A DNA stretch of 42,708 bases from Acidobacteriota bacterium (GTDB taxonomy: Bacteria; Acidobacteriota; Thermoanaerobaculia; Gp7-AA8): the NCBI GenBank assembly GCA_016184115.1, contig JACPDH010000093.1:1-42708 (forward strand), written 5' to 3'. Of the stretch, positions 7,802 to 16,555 are shown piece by piece. The notes beneath the pieces are model-generated. The model was not told the DNA's origin and made no database searches. It saw nothing but the letters and a program-made list of their open reading frames with translations. The stretch's first letter is position 1; the number at the start of each line of letters is the position of its first letter. The translations under genes and the position numbers were made by a program.

Positions 7802-10575
7802 TACTCCCCTGCCTCCATCGGCGTGAGGTACGAGCCCGGAAATACGTGCCGCGAGTGCTCGTCCACCGCCTCGAGTTTTGCGGCGCAAACCTTGTACTCA
7901 CCCGTGCCGGTTACCGCATCTCCAGCGTCGGTCGTGAGCTCGTTTGTCCGCGCGGTGGGGAAGTGGAACGGCATCCAGATCGTATTGCGCTTCACCTGCT
8001 TCGAATGCATCGCGCGGCAGCGTACGCGTCCACGTCGCGTGACGACGTCGACGAGCTGACCGTCACCGATCCCGAGCTCCCGCGCTGTCTTGGGATGCAC
8101 CTCGACGAAAGCCTCGGGCTGCTTTTTCGAGAGTCCCTCCGAGCGCCTCGTCTGCGTCGCCGCGTTGTAGTGATAGAGGGTGCGCCCCGTCGAGAGAATC
8201 AGAGGGAATTCGATGTCGGCCTCTTCGAACGGCGCGCGGTACTCGACCGGCATGAAGAGCCCCTTGCCCCGGAGAACCCCTCCTTTGTGCAGGTACTCCG
8301 TGCCCGGCGCGTCGGCACTCGCGACAGGCCACTGCAACCCTCCCTCGCGATCGATGCGATCGTGTGAGATTCCCGCGAACTTCGGGGCCAGCGCCGCCAT
8401 CTCGGCGTAGATCTCGCCCGGCCCCGTGTAGTCGGGCTGCTTCACGCCGGCACGGCGCATGATCTCAACGAGGATCTCCCAATCGGCACGCGCCTCTCCC
8501 GGTGGCTCCACCGCCTTTCGCACCCGCTGCACGCGCCGGTCGGAGTTCGTGAAGACACCGTCCTTCTCCGCGAAACACGCTGCCGGAAGGATGACGTCGG
8601 CGAACCTGCAGCTCTCGTTGAAGAAGATGTCCTGGACGACGACGAAGTCGAGCTCGTTCATCGCTGCCTCGACTTTGCAGACGTTAGGCTCAGAGATGAC
8701 GATGTCTTCGCCCATGAGGTACATCCCGCGAATCTCGCCCCGCTGCATCGCCTTCATCATCTCGTTGAGATTGAGCCCGCGTTTCTCGTTCTGAGGCACG
8801 CCCCACGCCTCGGCGAACTTCGCGCGAACGTCCGGTTCGGCAGCGCGCTGGTAGCCGGGGTAGAAGACCGGGGTCGCCCCCGCGTCGTTCGCCCCCTGCA
8901 CGTTGTTCTGCCCGCGCAGCGGATTCATCCCGGCCGAACGGATGCCGAGGTGCCCGGTCATGAGTACCAGGTTCGAGAGGGCGTAGACGTTGTCGGTGCC
9001 GGTCGTGTGCTCGGTGATGCCGAGCGTGTAGAAGATGCCGGCATTCTTCGTCGTCGCATATGCGCGAGCAACCTCGCGGATCGTCCTCGCCGGGACGCCG
9101 GTGAACGCCTCTGCCTCGTTCGGTGTGTATTTGAGGACCGACTCACGGACCTTCTCGAAGTCCTCGGTGTTCTCCGCGATCCACGCGCGATTCTCGAGTC
9201 CCTCGGTCACGATGACGTTCGCCATCGCGTTGAGGAGCCAGACGTCGGAGCCCGGCTTGATCTGCAGGTGCCAGTCGGCGATCTCCGTGAGCCAGATCTT
9301 TCGCGGGTCGGCGACCGCGAGCCGCGCACCGCGCCCCACCGCGCGCTTCATCTCCATCGCGATGATCGGGTGTGCCTCAGTCGTGTTCGAGCCGATGACG
9401 AAGAGGAGATCGGCGTCCCGGATCTCCGGGATCGAGTTCGTCATCGCGCCTGCTCCGTACGTTGTCACCAGACCGGCGACTGTCGGGGCGTGTCACGTTG
9501 CCGCGCACTGGTGGATGTTCTGCGTTCCGAACCCAGCGCGCGCAAGTTTCTGGATGAGGTAGTTCTCTTCGCCGGTACACCGGCTGGAGCTGATGAAAGC
9601 GAGCGAATCGGAGCCGTGCGTCTCCCTGACACTCTGCAGCCCGCGAACGGCGCGATCGAGCGCTTCGTCCCACGACGCCTCGCGAAGCTGACCGTCGACT
9701 TCACGAACCAGCGGTACAGTTAGGCGGTCAGGGTGGTGGACGAAGTCGTTCGCGAAGCGCCCCTTGACGCAGAGGTTGCCATCGTTGACGGTCGTGCCGG
9801 GTGGCGGGCTCGTGACCTTGACGATGCGGTTGGCCTCGCGATCGACGTTGATGTCGATCTGGCAGCCGACGCCACAGAAGTTGCAGGTCGAGCGGACCCT
9901 CTCGAGCTCGCGTTCCGGCTTGCCGTAAAAGAGTGCCGGCTTCTCGGTCATGGCGCCCGTGGGGCAGACAGCGATGCAGCCGCCGCACATCTCGCACGTC
10001 GTGTGGTCGAGCGAGCGGAGGTCGGCGGTCGCGATCGTCGTACGGCCGCCGCGGTTCGCGAGCGTGATCGCGCTGACGCCTTCGACCTCGTCGCAGTAGC
10101 GAACGCACGCCGCACAGACGATGCAGCGGTCGGGGCGAAAGGCGATGAACGGATTTTCGTCATCGGCTCGCCCCTCGCGCGGCGATTCGACGTGAGGCCA
10201 GTCGCCTTCCGAGATTCCGTACTGCGCTGCGTAGTCATGCAGCTTCGAGCGCGAGACGTCTTCGGCTTCGTCGCGGTCGGCGACCGTATCGGCGAGGTGA
10301 AGCGAGATGATGAACTGGCGATTGCGGTCGACCCGCGTCGTGTTCGTCCTCACCACCATGCCGGGTGCGGTGCGGAACGCGCACGCCGGCTGCATGAGGC
10401 GTGAGCCCTCGACCTCGACGAGGCAGATGCGACAAGCGCCCGCCGGCTCGAGCCGGTCGTCGTGGCAGAGCGTGGGGATCTCGATGCCTAACCGGCGCGC
10501 GGCGTGGAGGATCGTCTCGCCCTCGCGAAACTCGACCTCGTTACCGTCGATCACCACGAACTTCGACCCGGACAT
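7801..10575 (-). CDS. fdhA: Selenocysteine-containing formate dehydrogenase, catalytic subunit
   Basis: One 924-residue gene with an in-frame TGA (9495-9493, residue 361) that splits it into two ORFs in the same frame. The surroundings read QCAAT-Sec-HAPTVAGL, which aligns with the Sec site of E. coli FdhF (a Sec followed by HGPSVAGL). A SECIS hairpin follows. Order of domains: [2Fe-2S] domain (C37, C48, C51, C65), a His-Cys box region that has lost its cysteines, two [4Fe-4S] clusters (C151-C161 and C194-C204), the molybdopterin-enzyme [4Fe-4S] site (C231, C234, C238, C269), then the Mo/W-bis-MGD catalytic and C-terminal domains. It oxidises formate and passes electrons along the clusters to the NAD-reducing partner encoded at 11211-12728. 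The genome must supply SelA, SelB and tRNA-Sec, none of which is in this window. Confidence 0.93.
9464..9495 (-). promoter_or_regulatory. SECIS element directing selenocysteine at the in-frame TGA
   Basis: After the TGA (9495-9493) come 18 nt, the last six being GTCGCC, then the loop GGTCT (9474-9470), then GGTGAC (9469-9464). The six-base arms pair completely with one G-U. A GGUCU apical loop starting 18 nt after the UGA matches the E. coli fdhF SECIS in both loop sequence and spacing. Confidence 0.88.
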
Positions 10576-10584
10576 TCGGCAATT

Positions 10585-11169
10585 TTACTTCATTGGCACC
10601 GCGCCGCCTGCAGGCCAGTCGGTGTCGCCGATCCGCTCGAGCGCCATCTCGAAGAAGCGAACCGGCTCTTTTCCGGGCATTATGCGGTCGCCGACCTCGT
10701 GCCATTTTCCGTCTTTGACGGTTGCCGTGTAGCGGATCGTCATCGGGCCCGCCGGAACCTCCCAGACGAAGCCGTCTGCCGAGGGGGTGAGAACGTAGTC
10801 GCCGGAGCGGCCCATCGCATACGAGTGCATCGTGTAACCCTTCGTTGCAGGGTCGAAACTCACGGTCGCGAAGGCGTTAAATGCAACCTTACCCTCAGCG
10901 TCGTAGCCGCGCCCTTCGATCACCCTGACCGCGCCGTCGAGAAGCGGCCCGACACGTTCGGTTTGTATGGGCGTGTGCTTGCCGCCGTCGGGCGTCGCCG
11001 TCCAGGCGCTCCCGCGCCAGGTGCCGTCGAGGAAAGCGAGCACCTTCAGCGCCTCCTTTTGCGCAACGACGGCGGCGGCAGGATCGTAGCGGCCTTGCGC
11101 GCCGGCGGTGAGGCCGACGAGCGTGACGACAAGAGCTACGGCAGACAATGCGAGTCGGGTGATGCGCAT
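10585..11169 (-). CDS. Secreted lipocalin-like (DUF1579-like) protein
   Basis: A 194-residue protein of unknown function, with a Sec signal peptide (MRITRLALSAVALVVTL... cleaved near AGAQG). The mature part has WRGSAWT, a GPLLDGAVRVIEGRGYD stretch, FATVSFDPATKGYTMHSYAMG and a C-terminal VGDRIMPGKEP...FEMAL. This is the beta-rich pattern of DUF1579-like or lipocalin-type small-ligand or lipid-binding proteins. The ATG at 11169 has GGAGG 8 nt upstream. It lies between the two formate dehydrogenase genes: 41 bp after the NuoEF-like gene and 9 bp before the catalytic subunit start, so it is very likely co-transcribed. A periplasmic role beside a cytoplasmic enzyme is puzzling. Confidence 0.7.
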   Translation of the reverse strand: MRITRLALSAVALVVTLVGLTAGAQGRYDPAAAVVAQKEALKVLAFLDGTWRGSAWTATPDGGKHTPIQTERVGPLLDGAVRVIEGRGYDAEGKVAFNAFATVSFDPATKGYTMHSYAMGRSGDYVLTPSADGFVWEVPAGPMTIRYTATVKDGKWHEVGDRIMPGKEPVRFFEMALERIGDTDWPAGGAVPMK

Positions 11170-11210
11170 CCGGGAAACCTCCTTGATCGCGTGTGAGGCG
11201 AATTTTGCCA

Positions 11211-12728
11211 CTAATCGATCCCGAACTCCTCCGGGAACCAGGTCATCGCGCTCTTGACGGGGAGCGCGGCGGCGAGCCCTAACCCACAGATGCTCGCCTC
11301 CGACATCCCCCAGGAGACCTCGGGGATGATCTCGAGCGTCTTCGGATCGCGCCCGGAGGTGAGGTAGCGGTCGAGCGTCTGTCGGATGAGCTGCGTGCCG
11401 ATGCGGCAGGGTGAGCACTGGCCGCACGATTCCTGTTCGAAGAAGACCGCCTGAGCGAGCGACGCCTCGACCATGTCGACCGTGTCGTCGAGTACGACGA
11501 CACCGGCGGAGCCTAACATCGATCCCTCGACCGCGAGGGCACGAAAGTCCATCGCGACATCGAGCTTCGATGCCGGCAGGAAGCCGCTCGACGCGCCGCC
11601 GGGCGAGAAGGCCTTGAGCGTTCCGACCGCGCCGCCCGCCAGGTCGAGCAGCTCGCGCATCGTGATGCCGAGCGGCGCTTCGTACACGCCGGGGCGCGCC
11701 ACGTGCCCCGACATGCAATAGAGCTTCGAACCGGGAGCCGTTCGCCCCAATGTGCGGAACCAGGCGCCGCCGTTCTTCAGAATCGCCGGGACGCAGGCGA
11801 GCGTCTCGACGTTCTGGATGAGCGTCGGCTTCCCTCGGAAGCCCGATTCGACCGGGAACGGAGGCTTCATCCGTGGCATGCCGCGCCGCCCTTCGAGCGC
11901 CTCGAGCAGCGCGGTCTCCTCGCCGCAAATGTACGCACCGTGTCCATCGACGAAGTGCCAGCGAACGCGGTCGTCGACGTCTCCGCGGGCGCGCGCCTCG
12001 TCGAGCGCGCCGATGAGCGACGCCTTTGCCGCGCCGAACTCACCACGGACGTAGAGGTAGATCTCCTGCGCCTCGACCGCGAACGCGGCGATCGCGAGAC
12101 CCTCGATGACGAGGTGGGGGCGCCGGAGCATGACCTCGCGGTCCTTGAACGTACCTGGCTCCCCTTCATCCGCATTGAGGACGACGTAACGCTCCTTCAC
12201 AGGCTGTGCGATCACGCCCTTCCATTTCACCGCCGCGGGGAACCCGGCGCCGCCGCGCCCCTGGATGCCCGACGCGTCCATCTCCGAGATGACCCACGGC
12301 CCTCCCTTGTCGCGCGCGAGGCCTAACGCGTCGTAACGTTGGTCGTCGCGGGCGGCAAGGTCGATCGCATGCTGGTCACTCGACGGCGAGTACGCGGGGG
12401 AGAGCGTCTCGGGTCGACCGCGGCGGTCCCATGTCGCGGGCGCGGCATCGCAGCGCCCCACGCATGAGACGAAGCGAGCCTTCTCACCTCGCGCCTCGAG
12501 CTCCTTCATCGTCGATCCACAGCCCGCGATGCGACAGGTCAGGCCGTCGCAGACGAAGACGTCGGTCGTCGTGTCGGCGAGCAGATGGTAGAAGGTCGCG
12601 ACTCCGTAGATGTCGGCTTCCGGTACCTTCGACTCGAGGTGGACCTTTCCGACCGCACCCGGGCGCAAGCCGCCCGCGTCGTGCAAGAGGTCGAGGATGC
12701 TCTCGCGCCGCGCGCCTTTTGGTTCCAT
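11211..12728 (-). CDS. NuoE-NuoF fusion, NAD-reducing subunit of formate dehydrogenase
   Basis: A 505-residue flavoprotein in the cytoplasm that should transfer electrons from the formate dehydrogenase to NAD+. The first 115 or so residues are a NuoE-like thioredoxin-fold [2Fe-2S] domain (C60, C65, C89, C93). The rest is NuoF-like: GRGGAGFPAAVKW for FMN and NADH, NADEGEPGTFKDR, GAYICGEETALLEALEG, an SLBB stretch, and the [4Fe-4S] motif ESCGQCSPCRIGT with a later Cys in ASICGLG. Such fusions are typical of soluble NAD-dependent formate dehydrogenases and hydrogenases, and its place upstream of the catalytic gene supports this over complex I. The start at 12728 has a -10-like TACGAT 9 nt upstream and no Shine-Dalgarno, so a leaderless transcript is possible. 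Confidence 0.92.
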   Translation of the reverse strand: MEPKGARRESILDLLHDAGGLRPGAVGKVHLESKVPEADIYGVATFYHLLADTTTDVFVCDGLTCRIAGCGSTMKELEARGEKARFVSCVGRCDAAPATWDRRGRPETLSPAYSPSSDQHAIDLAARDDQRYDALGLARDKGGPWVISEMDASGIQGRGGAGFPAAVKWKGVIAQPVKERYVVLNADEGEPGTFKDREVMLRRPHLVIEGLAIAAFAVEAQEIYLYVRGEFGAAKASLIGALDEARARGDVDDRVRWHFVDGHGAYICGEETALLEALEGRRGMPRMKPPFPVESGFRGKPTLIQNVETLACVPAILKNGGAWFRTLGRTAPGSKLYCMSGHVARPGVYEAPLGITMRELLDLAGGAVGTLKAFSPGGASSGFLPASKLDVAMDFRALAVEGSMLGSAGVVVLDDTVDMVEASLAQAVFFEQESCGQCSPCRIGTQLIRQTLDRYLTSGRDPKTLEIIPEVSWGMSEASICGLGLAAALPVKSAMTWFPEEFGID

Positions 12729-12821
12729 GAGAGCGAGATCGTAGCATGCTACGAACTAGGCGAGGGGCGAAGGGAGAGGAAGGGAGAACCGATGCTCCCT
12801 GAAGTCTCTCGCCCGCGGAGC

Positions 12822-14750
12822 TCACCGCCCGCTTATCGGCTCATCGCCCTTCGATACTCGCCTAACTAGATAGAATCCGCCGCGGAGCTGCGCGTCGGTG
12901 CATGTCTCGACGGCGAGCGTGTGCGGCCCCTTATCGAGCTCCACGGGGATTTCGAGGCCGCGGCCGAGGATCGCACCGCGCGAAGAGCGCGCCTCGGCGA
13001 GAGGTTGGCCGTCGAGCATGACCCGTGCGGGCCCCCATGGCGAGAACTCCCACGTCTCGATCGAACGAGACGTCACCTCGAGCCGGTGTACGAACGTGCC
13101 GCAGGCGGGCGCCTTCGCGACGCGGCCGAGGTCGACGTAACCCTCGAGCGCGCGCAGGCCCGGTTCAGCTGCGAGCGGGTACGCGGGCCACGATGCACCG
13201 CCGTCTTCGGGAACGGAGGGCGAGGTCGTCTCCGCCAGCGCCACGCGCCAGTCGACGAAGAACGCGCGCGGCGCGGGACGAAGCCCGGCGATGACATTGA
13301 AGCTCATGTAGACGGGATAGGTTCTGGGATCGCCGGAGATCCGGTCGAGGAGCTGGGGCGCAAGCCCTCGGTCGAACGCGACGTGTGTGCTGCCGAGGCG
13401 CGAGGCGATCGCGAACGGGGAGTCGGGCTCCTGGCCCGCGAAGATGCGGCGCTGCAGCTCGAACTCTTCCGGGAACGGCAGCGCCATGAAGATCGGATCG
13501 AAGAGGTTGAGGTAGGTCGCCTGCGGTGCCCAGAAGCAATAGAGCTCGGCCTGTTCCCAGGTCGCCGCCACGCGCGCGCCCTTCGGCATCGCCTTTCCGA
13601 ACTGCTCGAGCTCGGCTTCCGCGACCAGGTTCGGATCGGCGCGAATCAGGGTGAGGAGCATCGGATCGGTCAGCCTGGGCACGCTGACACCGAGGGCGAG
13701 GAGCATCGCAACGACGAGCGGCACGCGCATGCCGGCGGCGATGAAGCGCGAGGGGCGAAGGCGCGCGTCGCGCATCGCGAAGACGACGGCGAGCGCTGCG
13801 AAGGGGGCGGCGTACGTGATCATCCGCGCCATGAAGAAGTAGAGGAGCGTGAAGAGCGCGGCGGCGGCCACGAAGTAGGGCGCATGGCGGCGTTCGGGCG
13901 CGGGCTCGCCCGTCGGTTCACCCGATCGGAAGAGTGCCGCGAGGGCGATCGCGATGCCGAGATTCCCAAGGAGGACTGCTTCGAGTGACGGCGCGAAGAT
14001 CTCGTTGCCGACGCCGAGCCGCCCCTTCTCGACGAAGAAGAGCGCATTCTGGATCCACCAGATGTCGAGGTTTTTCGGAAACTGCGGATGCGCAACGACG
14101 CCCAGCAGAAGGCCTAGCAGCGGCCAGGCGAGCAGGCGCCACTCGAGCCGGCGCGACACGCGGTACTCGACGGCGAGCCAGATCAGCGCGAGACCGAACA
14201 GCACGTGGAATGCCGTGTATGAGAGCGCCATCGCGAACGCGACGAGTGCGAGCCATCGGTAGCGGCGCGTCGCGGCGAGCCCCGTCGCGGCGAGGAGGAG
14301 CATCAGCGCCACGAGCTCGGGCCGGAGCCGGATCGCGCGCGGGAGAAACCCGGCAGCGGTGAGGTAGACGATTGCCGGTACGGCGATCCCCCACGCGCCG
14401 ATCGCGCGGTGCCCGAGGGCTGCGAGGAGCGCCACCAGCGTCGCGTTGAGGAGGGCGAGCGCCAGGCGGCCGCCGACTGCGGCATCGGTCAGGCTCGTGA
14501 ATGGAGCAAGCAGCAGATGGAAGAGAAGCTCCTTGTCGCCATAACCATCGTGCATCACGCTCATCCGTGCCCAGGGAAGCGTGTCGACCGCGAGTCCCTG
14601 CGCCGCGTAGAGTCGCGCGATCGCGAGGTGCATGTACGAGTCAGCGTCGTAGAGAATCGGGAAGCGGAGGAAGAGGAGAGCGAAACCGAAGAACGCGGCG
14701 ACGAAGATCGCAGCGGAGAGGAGGAACGTCGTTCGCGCGCTGGGGGACAT
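12822..14750 (-). CDS. GT-C-type integral membrane glycosyltransferase-like protein
   Basis: A 642-residue membrane protein. The N-terminal helix is followed by LYDADSYMHLA, an acidic DxD-like motif in the first external loop as in STT3/PMT-type GT-C transferases, and then YGDKELLFHLLLAPF. About ten more hydrophobic helices fill residues 80-400, and a soluble C-terminal domain of about 220 residues contains RVAATWEQAELYCFWAPQ and jelly-roll-like strands. GT-C enzymes use polyprenyl-linked sugars outside the cytoplasmic membrane; the substrate here is unknown. The ATG at 14750 was chosen because the open frame upstream is only heptamer repeat. It ends 93 bp before the formate dehydrogenase operon, with no clear functional link. 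Confidence 0.7.
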   Translation of the reverse strand: MSPSARTTFLLSAAIFVAAFFGFALLFLRFPILYDADSYMHLAIARLYAAQGLAVDTLPWARMSVMHDGYGDKELLFHLLLAPFTSLTDAAVGGRLALALLNATLVALLAALGHRAIGAWGIAVPAIVYLTAAGFLPRAIRLRPELVALMLLLAATGLAATRRYRWLALVAFAMALSYTAFHVLFGLALIWLAVEYRVSRRLEWRLLAWPLLGLLLGVVAHPQFPKNLDIWWIQNALFFVEKGRLGVGNEIFAPSLEAVLLGNLGIAIALAALFRSGEPTGEPAPERRHAPYFVAAAALFTLLYFFMARMITYAAPFAALAVVFAMRDARLRPSRFIAAGMRVPLVVAMLLALGVSVPRLTDPMLLTLIRADPNLVAEAELEQFGKAMPKGARVAATWEQAELYCFWAPQATYLNLFDPIFMALPFPEEFELQRRIFAGQEPDSPFAIASRLGSTHVAFDRGLAPQLLDRISGDPRTYPVYMSFNVIAGLRPAPRAFFVDWRVALAETTSPSVPEDGGASWPAYPLAAEPGLRALEGYVDLGRVAKAPACGTFVHRLEVTSRSIETWEFSPWGPARVMLDGQPLAEARSSRGAILGRGLEIPVELDKGPHTLAVETCTDAQLRGGFYLVRRVSKGDEPISGR

Positions 14751-15141
14751 GGGCAGCGAGGAGGATAACGCGGAACTCGAAACGCGGAGTGCGGAACGCG
14801 GCACGCGAAAGGAGGAACGCGAAAGGAGGAACGCGGAATGAGGAGTGCGGAATGCGAAACGCGGCGAAGGAAGCCGGACGCAAGTCAGGGTACGCGGACT
14901 GGACAACCGACAATTGTCATCCCGAGCGAAGCGAGGGATCTCTCAGGCTGGTACATACGATGTCGTCCGAGCAGCGCGGGCCCGTGGCCCGCGGGAACGA
15001 GCCTGAGAGGTCCCTCTTCCGCTTCACGGAATCGGGACGAGAAGACGCACTTCAGGTCGCGTGGCCCGGTCCACACTCCGCAGTTCGCACTCCGCACTTC
15101 CCGCTCCGTGTTTCACGCGCCGCGTTTCGCGTTTCGCGTTA
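14751..15141. repeat. Intergenic spacer with inverted heptanucleotide arrays, locus H3
   Basis: The left array, 14768-14865, is 14 uninterrupted 7-mers of consensus AYGCGRA (ACGCGGA, ACTCGAA, ACGCGGA, GTGCGGA, ACGCGGC and so on). The right array, 15072-15141, has ten 7-mers of the opposite sense (CGCACTC, CGCACTT, CGCGTTT), and the last one contains the stop codon of the next gene. Between them lies a second inverted unit: CATCCCGAGCGAAGCGAGGG followed by ATCTCTCAGGCT near 14920-14950, and GAGCCTGAGAGGTCCCTC near 15000. The arms could fold into one very long imperfect hairpin. No gene is seen in this spacer. Confidence 0.75.
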
Positions 15142-16017
15142 CTTCCCCTTCCCGTAGTACGAATCCCAGGTCACTGTCCACGTCTTGCCATCGTCGCCGA
15201 GCTGCTCGGCCTTCTGGCGGACGCGCCCGTCGTCGAGCTTCCACCAGGTCCATCGCGCCGCGGGGGCGACGCCGGCGGGACTCGAGAGGACCATCTTCCC
15301 GTCGACGAACTTCCCCTTGAGCGGAGGCCAGCTCGACGGGGCGCCGGTGTTGTCGACGAAGATCTGGTTCCAGGTCGAGTCGGCCGGTTCGAAGAAGTTC
15401 ATGCTCATGCCGGCGTGGCCGGCTACGCTCTTCCAGTTCTCCAGGAGCATGCATCCGTCGAGTTGGAGGGTGACGTCGTTGTGTCCGACGACGTTGCCAG
15501 CGGAATCGCGAACCTCCCAGTTGCCGAGCCAAAAGTCGAACTGACGATACTCGGGTGAGCTGCACGGGATGAGCTTCACCACGACGGCCTGGAACGGCGC
15601 GCGCCCTTTCAACGTCGCGAATTCGGGTGCGGCGTTGACGAGGTCGTGAATCCCTTTGTTGGCCCCCATCGCTGCGATCTGGGCGAGCTCCTCGATTGTG
15701 GCATCGGCCTCGCCCTTGAGAGCGAGACTCTTCGCAATCTCGAGGCGGGATATTCGCGGCTGGAACGGGATCGACAGTGCGCGTCTTGCGGCGTCGATCG
15801 ACGCATCGAGATCGCCGAGTGCGCGCGTGCAGCGCGCCAGCTCGTGCAGTGCTGGCCCATTTGCCGGCTCGCTCGCGACAATGCGCTCGAGTGCCACCCT
15901 CGCTTCGTCGTAGCTCTTCTCTTGCATGAGTCTCCTCGCGGTGTCGAGGTTTGCAGGTTGCGCGGCGAGCCCCGCGGACAGGATGAGCGAAATCAGGACA
16001 ATGGCCGTGTGCCGCAT
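15139..16017 (-). CDS. Secreted TPR protein with DUF1579-like C-terminus
   Basis: A 292-residue exported protein of unknown function, with a signal peptide (MRHTAIVLISLILSAGLAAQ). Residues 25-125 form two or three tetratricopeptide-like helical pairs (ARRLMQEKSYDEARVALERI, HELARCTRALGDLDASIDAA). The C-terminal part begins FDFWLGNWEVRDSAGN, the hallmark opening of DUF1579-type beta domains, and continues with LENWKSVAGHAGMSMNFFEP and WTVTWDSYYGKG. This is the second such domain near the formate dehydrogenase region. The protein probably acts in the periplasm. Its stop codon is embedded in the heptamer array at 15072-15141. Confidence 0.7.
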   Translation of the reverse strand: MRHTAIVLISLILSAGLAAQPANLDTARRLMQEKSYDEARVALERIVASEPANGPALHELARCTRALGDLDASIDAARRALSIPFQPRISRLEIAKSLALKGEADATIEELAQIAAMGANKGIHDLVNAAPEFATLKGRAPFQAVVVKLIPCSSPEYRQFDFWLGNWEVRDSAGNVVGHNDVTLQLDGCMLLENWKSVAGHAGMSMNFFEPADSTWNQIFVDNTGAPSSWPPLKGKFVDGKMVLSSPAGVAPAARWTWWKLDDGRVRQKAEQLGDDGKTWTVTWDSYYGKGK

Positions 16018-16147
16018 GTGAGTCCCTCCGTCGGATCGATGTCGCGGAGGTTATCGCGATGCGACGCCCTTCGTATGCCGCGTGACGGCATCGTCACCAT
16101 AAGGTCGCAATCTGTTCATGCGCACGAGATTGCGCGTACCTGGCCGC

Positions 16148-16315
16148 TAAGTGCCCCTTTCGCCAAAGTCGACGACACATTCTGTGGCGCCGCGGCGTCG
16201 TCCAATTCGTTGTCGCTCCTCAGCGATGCCCCGCATCGCGTGCGTCGCGACGCCTCGCATCCGACGCCTCGGCACTCACAGCCTGTGTCGTCGGATTTGG
16301 CGAAAGGGGCACTTA
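16148..16315. mobile_element. MITE-like element with 30-bp terminal inverted repeats
   Basis: The arms 16148-16177 and 16286-16315 are inverted copies of 30 bp with two mismatches, starting TAAGTGCCCCTTTCGCC and ending in the complement. The 108-bp core has no coding potential and holds a short direct repeat (GACGCCTCG). Both ends finish in TA, as would a TA target duplication. There is no transposase. The right end supplies the TAA stop of the adjoining 80-aa ORF. Confidence 0.65.
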
Positions 16316-16555
16316 CTCCGCGGAGATCGCCGCGCGGATTGCCGCAATCTCGGCTTCGGCGGCGCGACGGTCCCTCGGCGAGAGGTAGGCGAGAGGCGCG
16401 TCGCTGCCGTCGAGTACGGAGTCGAGTGCGTTGGAAACGACACCCCATTGATACTCGCGCCCTCGGATCTGGTCGCGTAGCGCACGCACGTCGTCGAATG
16501 TCGCGATCTCACCGAGGATTCGTTCCGCGTGCCGTACGACGTGCGCCACGGTCAC
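16313..16555 (-). CDS. 80-aa protein coupled to asparaginase
   Basis: A small, acidic, probably helical cytoplasmic protein (MTVAHVVRHAERILGE...RDRRAAEAEIAAIRAAISAE). I do not recognise a family. The start is a GTG overlapping the asparaginase TGA by three bases (GTGA), which points to translational coupling. Its stop codon TAA is the first triplet of the MITE-like element, so the natural C-terminus may have been longer and the gene may be truncated by that insertion. The coding pattern (YLSPRDRRAAEAEI) looks genuine, but no function can be assigned. Confidence 0.55.
   Translation of the reverse strand: MTVAHVVRHAERILGEIATFDDVRALRDQIRGREYQWGVVSNALDSVLDGSDAPLAYLSPRDRRAAEAEIAAIRAAISAE

Noticed and set aside
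9468-9495. Reading the formate dehydrogenase as two genes or as a pseudogene with a nonsense mutation
   Set aside because: Both parts are in the same frame, the TGA is at the known Sec position, and a SECIS hairpin with correct loop and spacing follows.
14768-15141. CRISPR array, because of closely spaced repeats
   Set aside because: Units are 7 bp, contiguous and degenerate, with no spacers and no cas genes.
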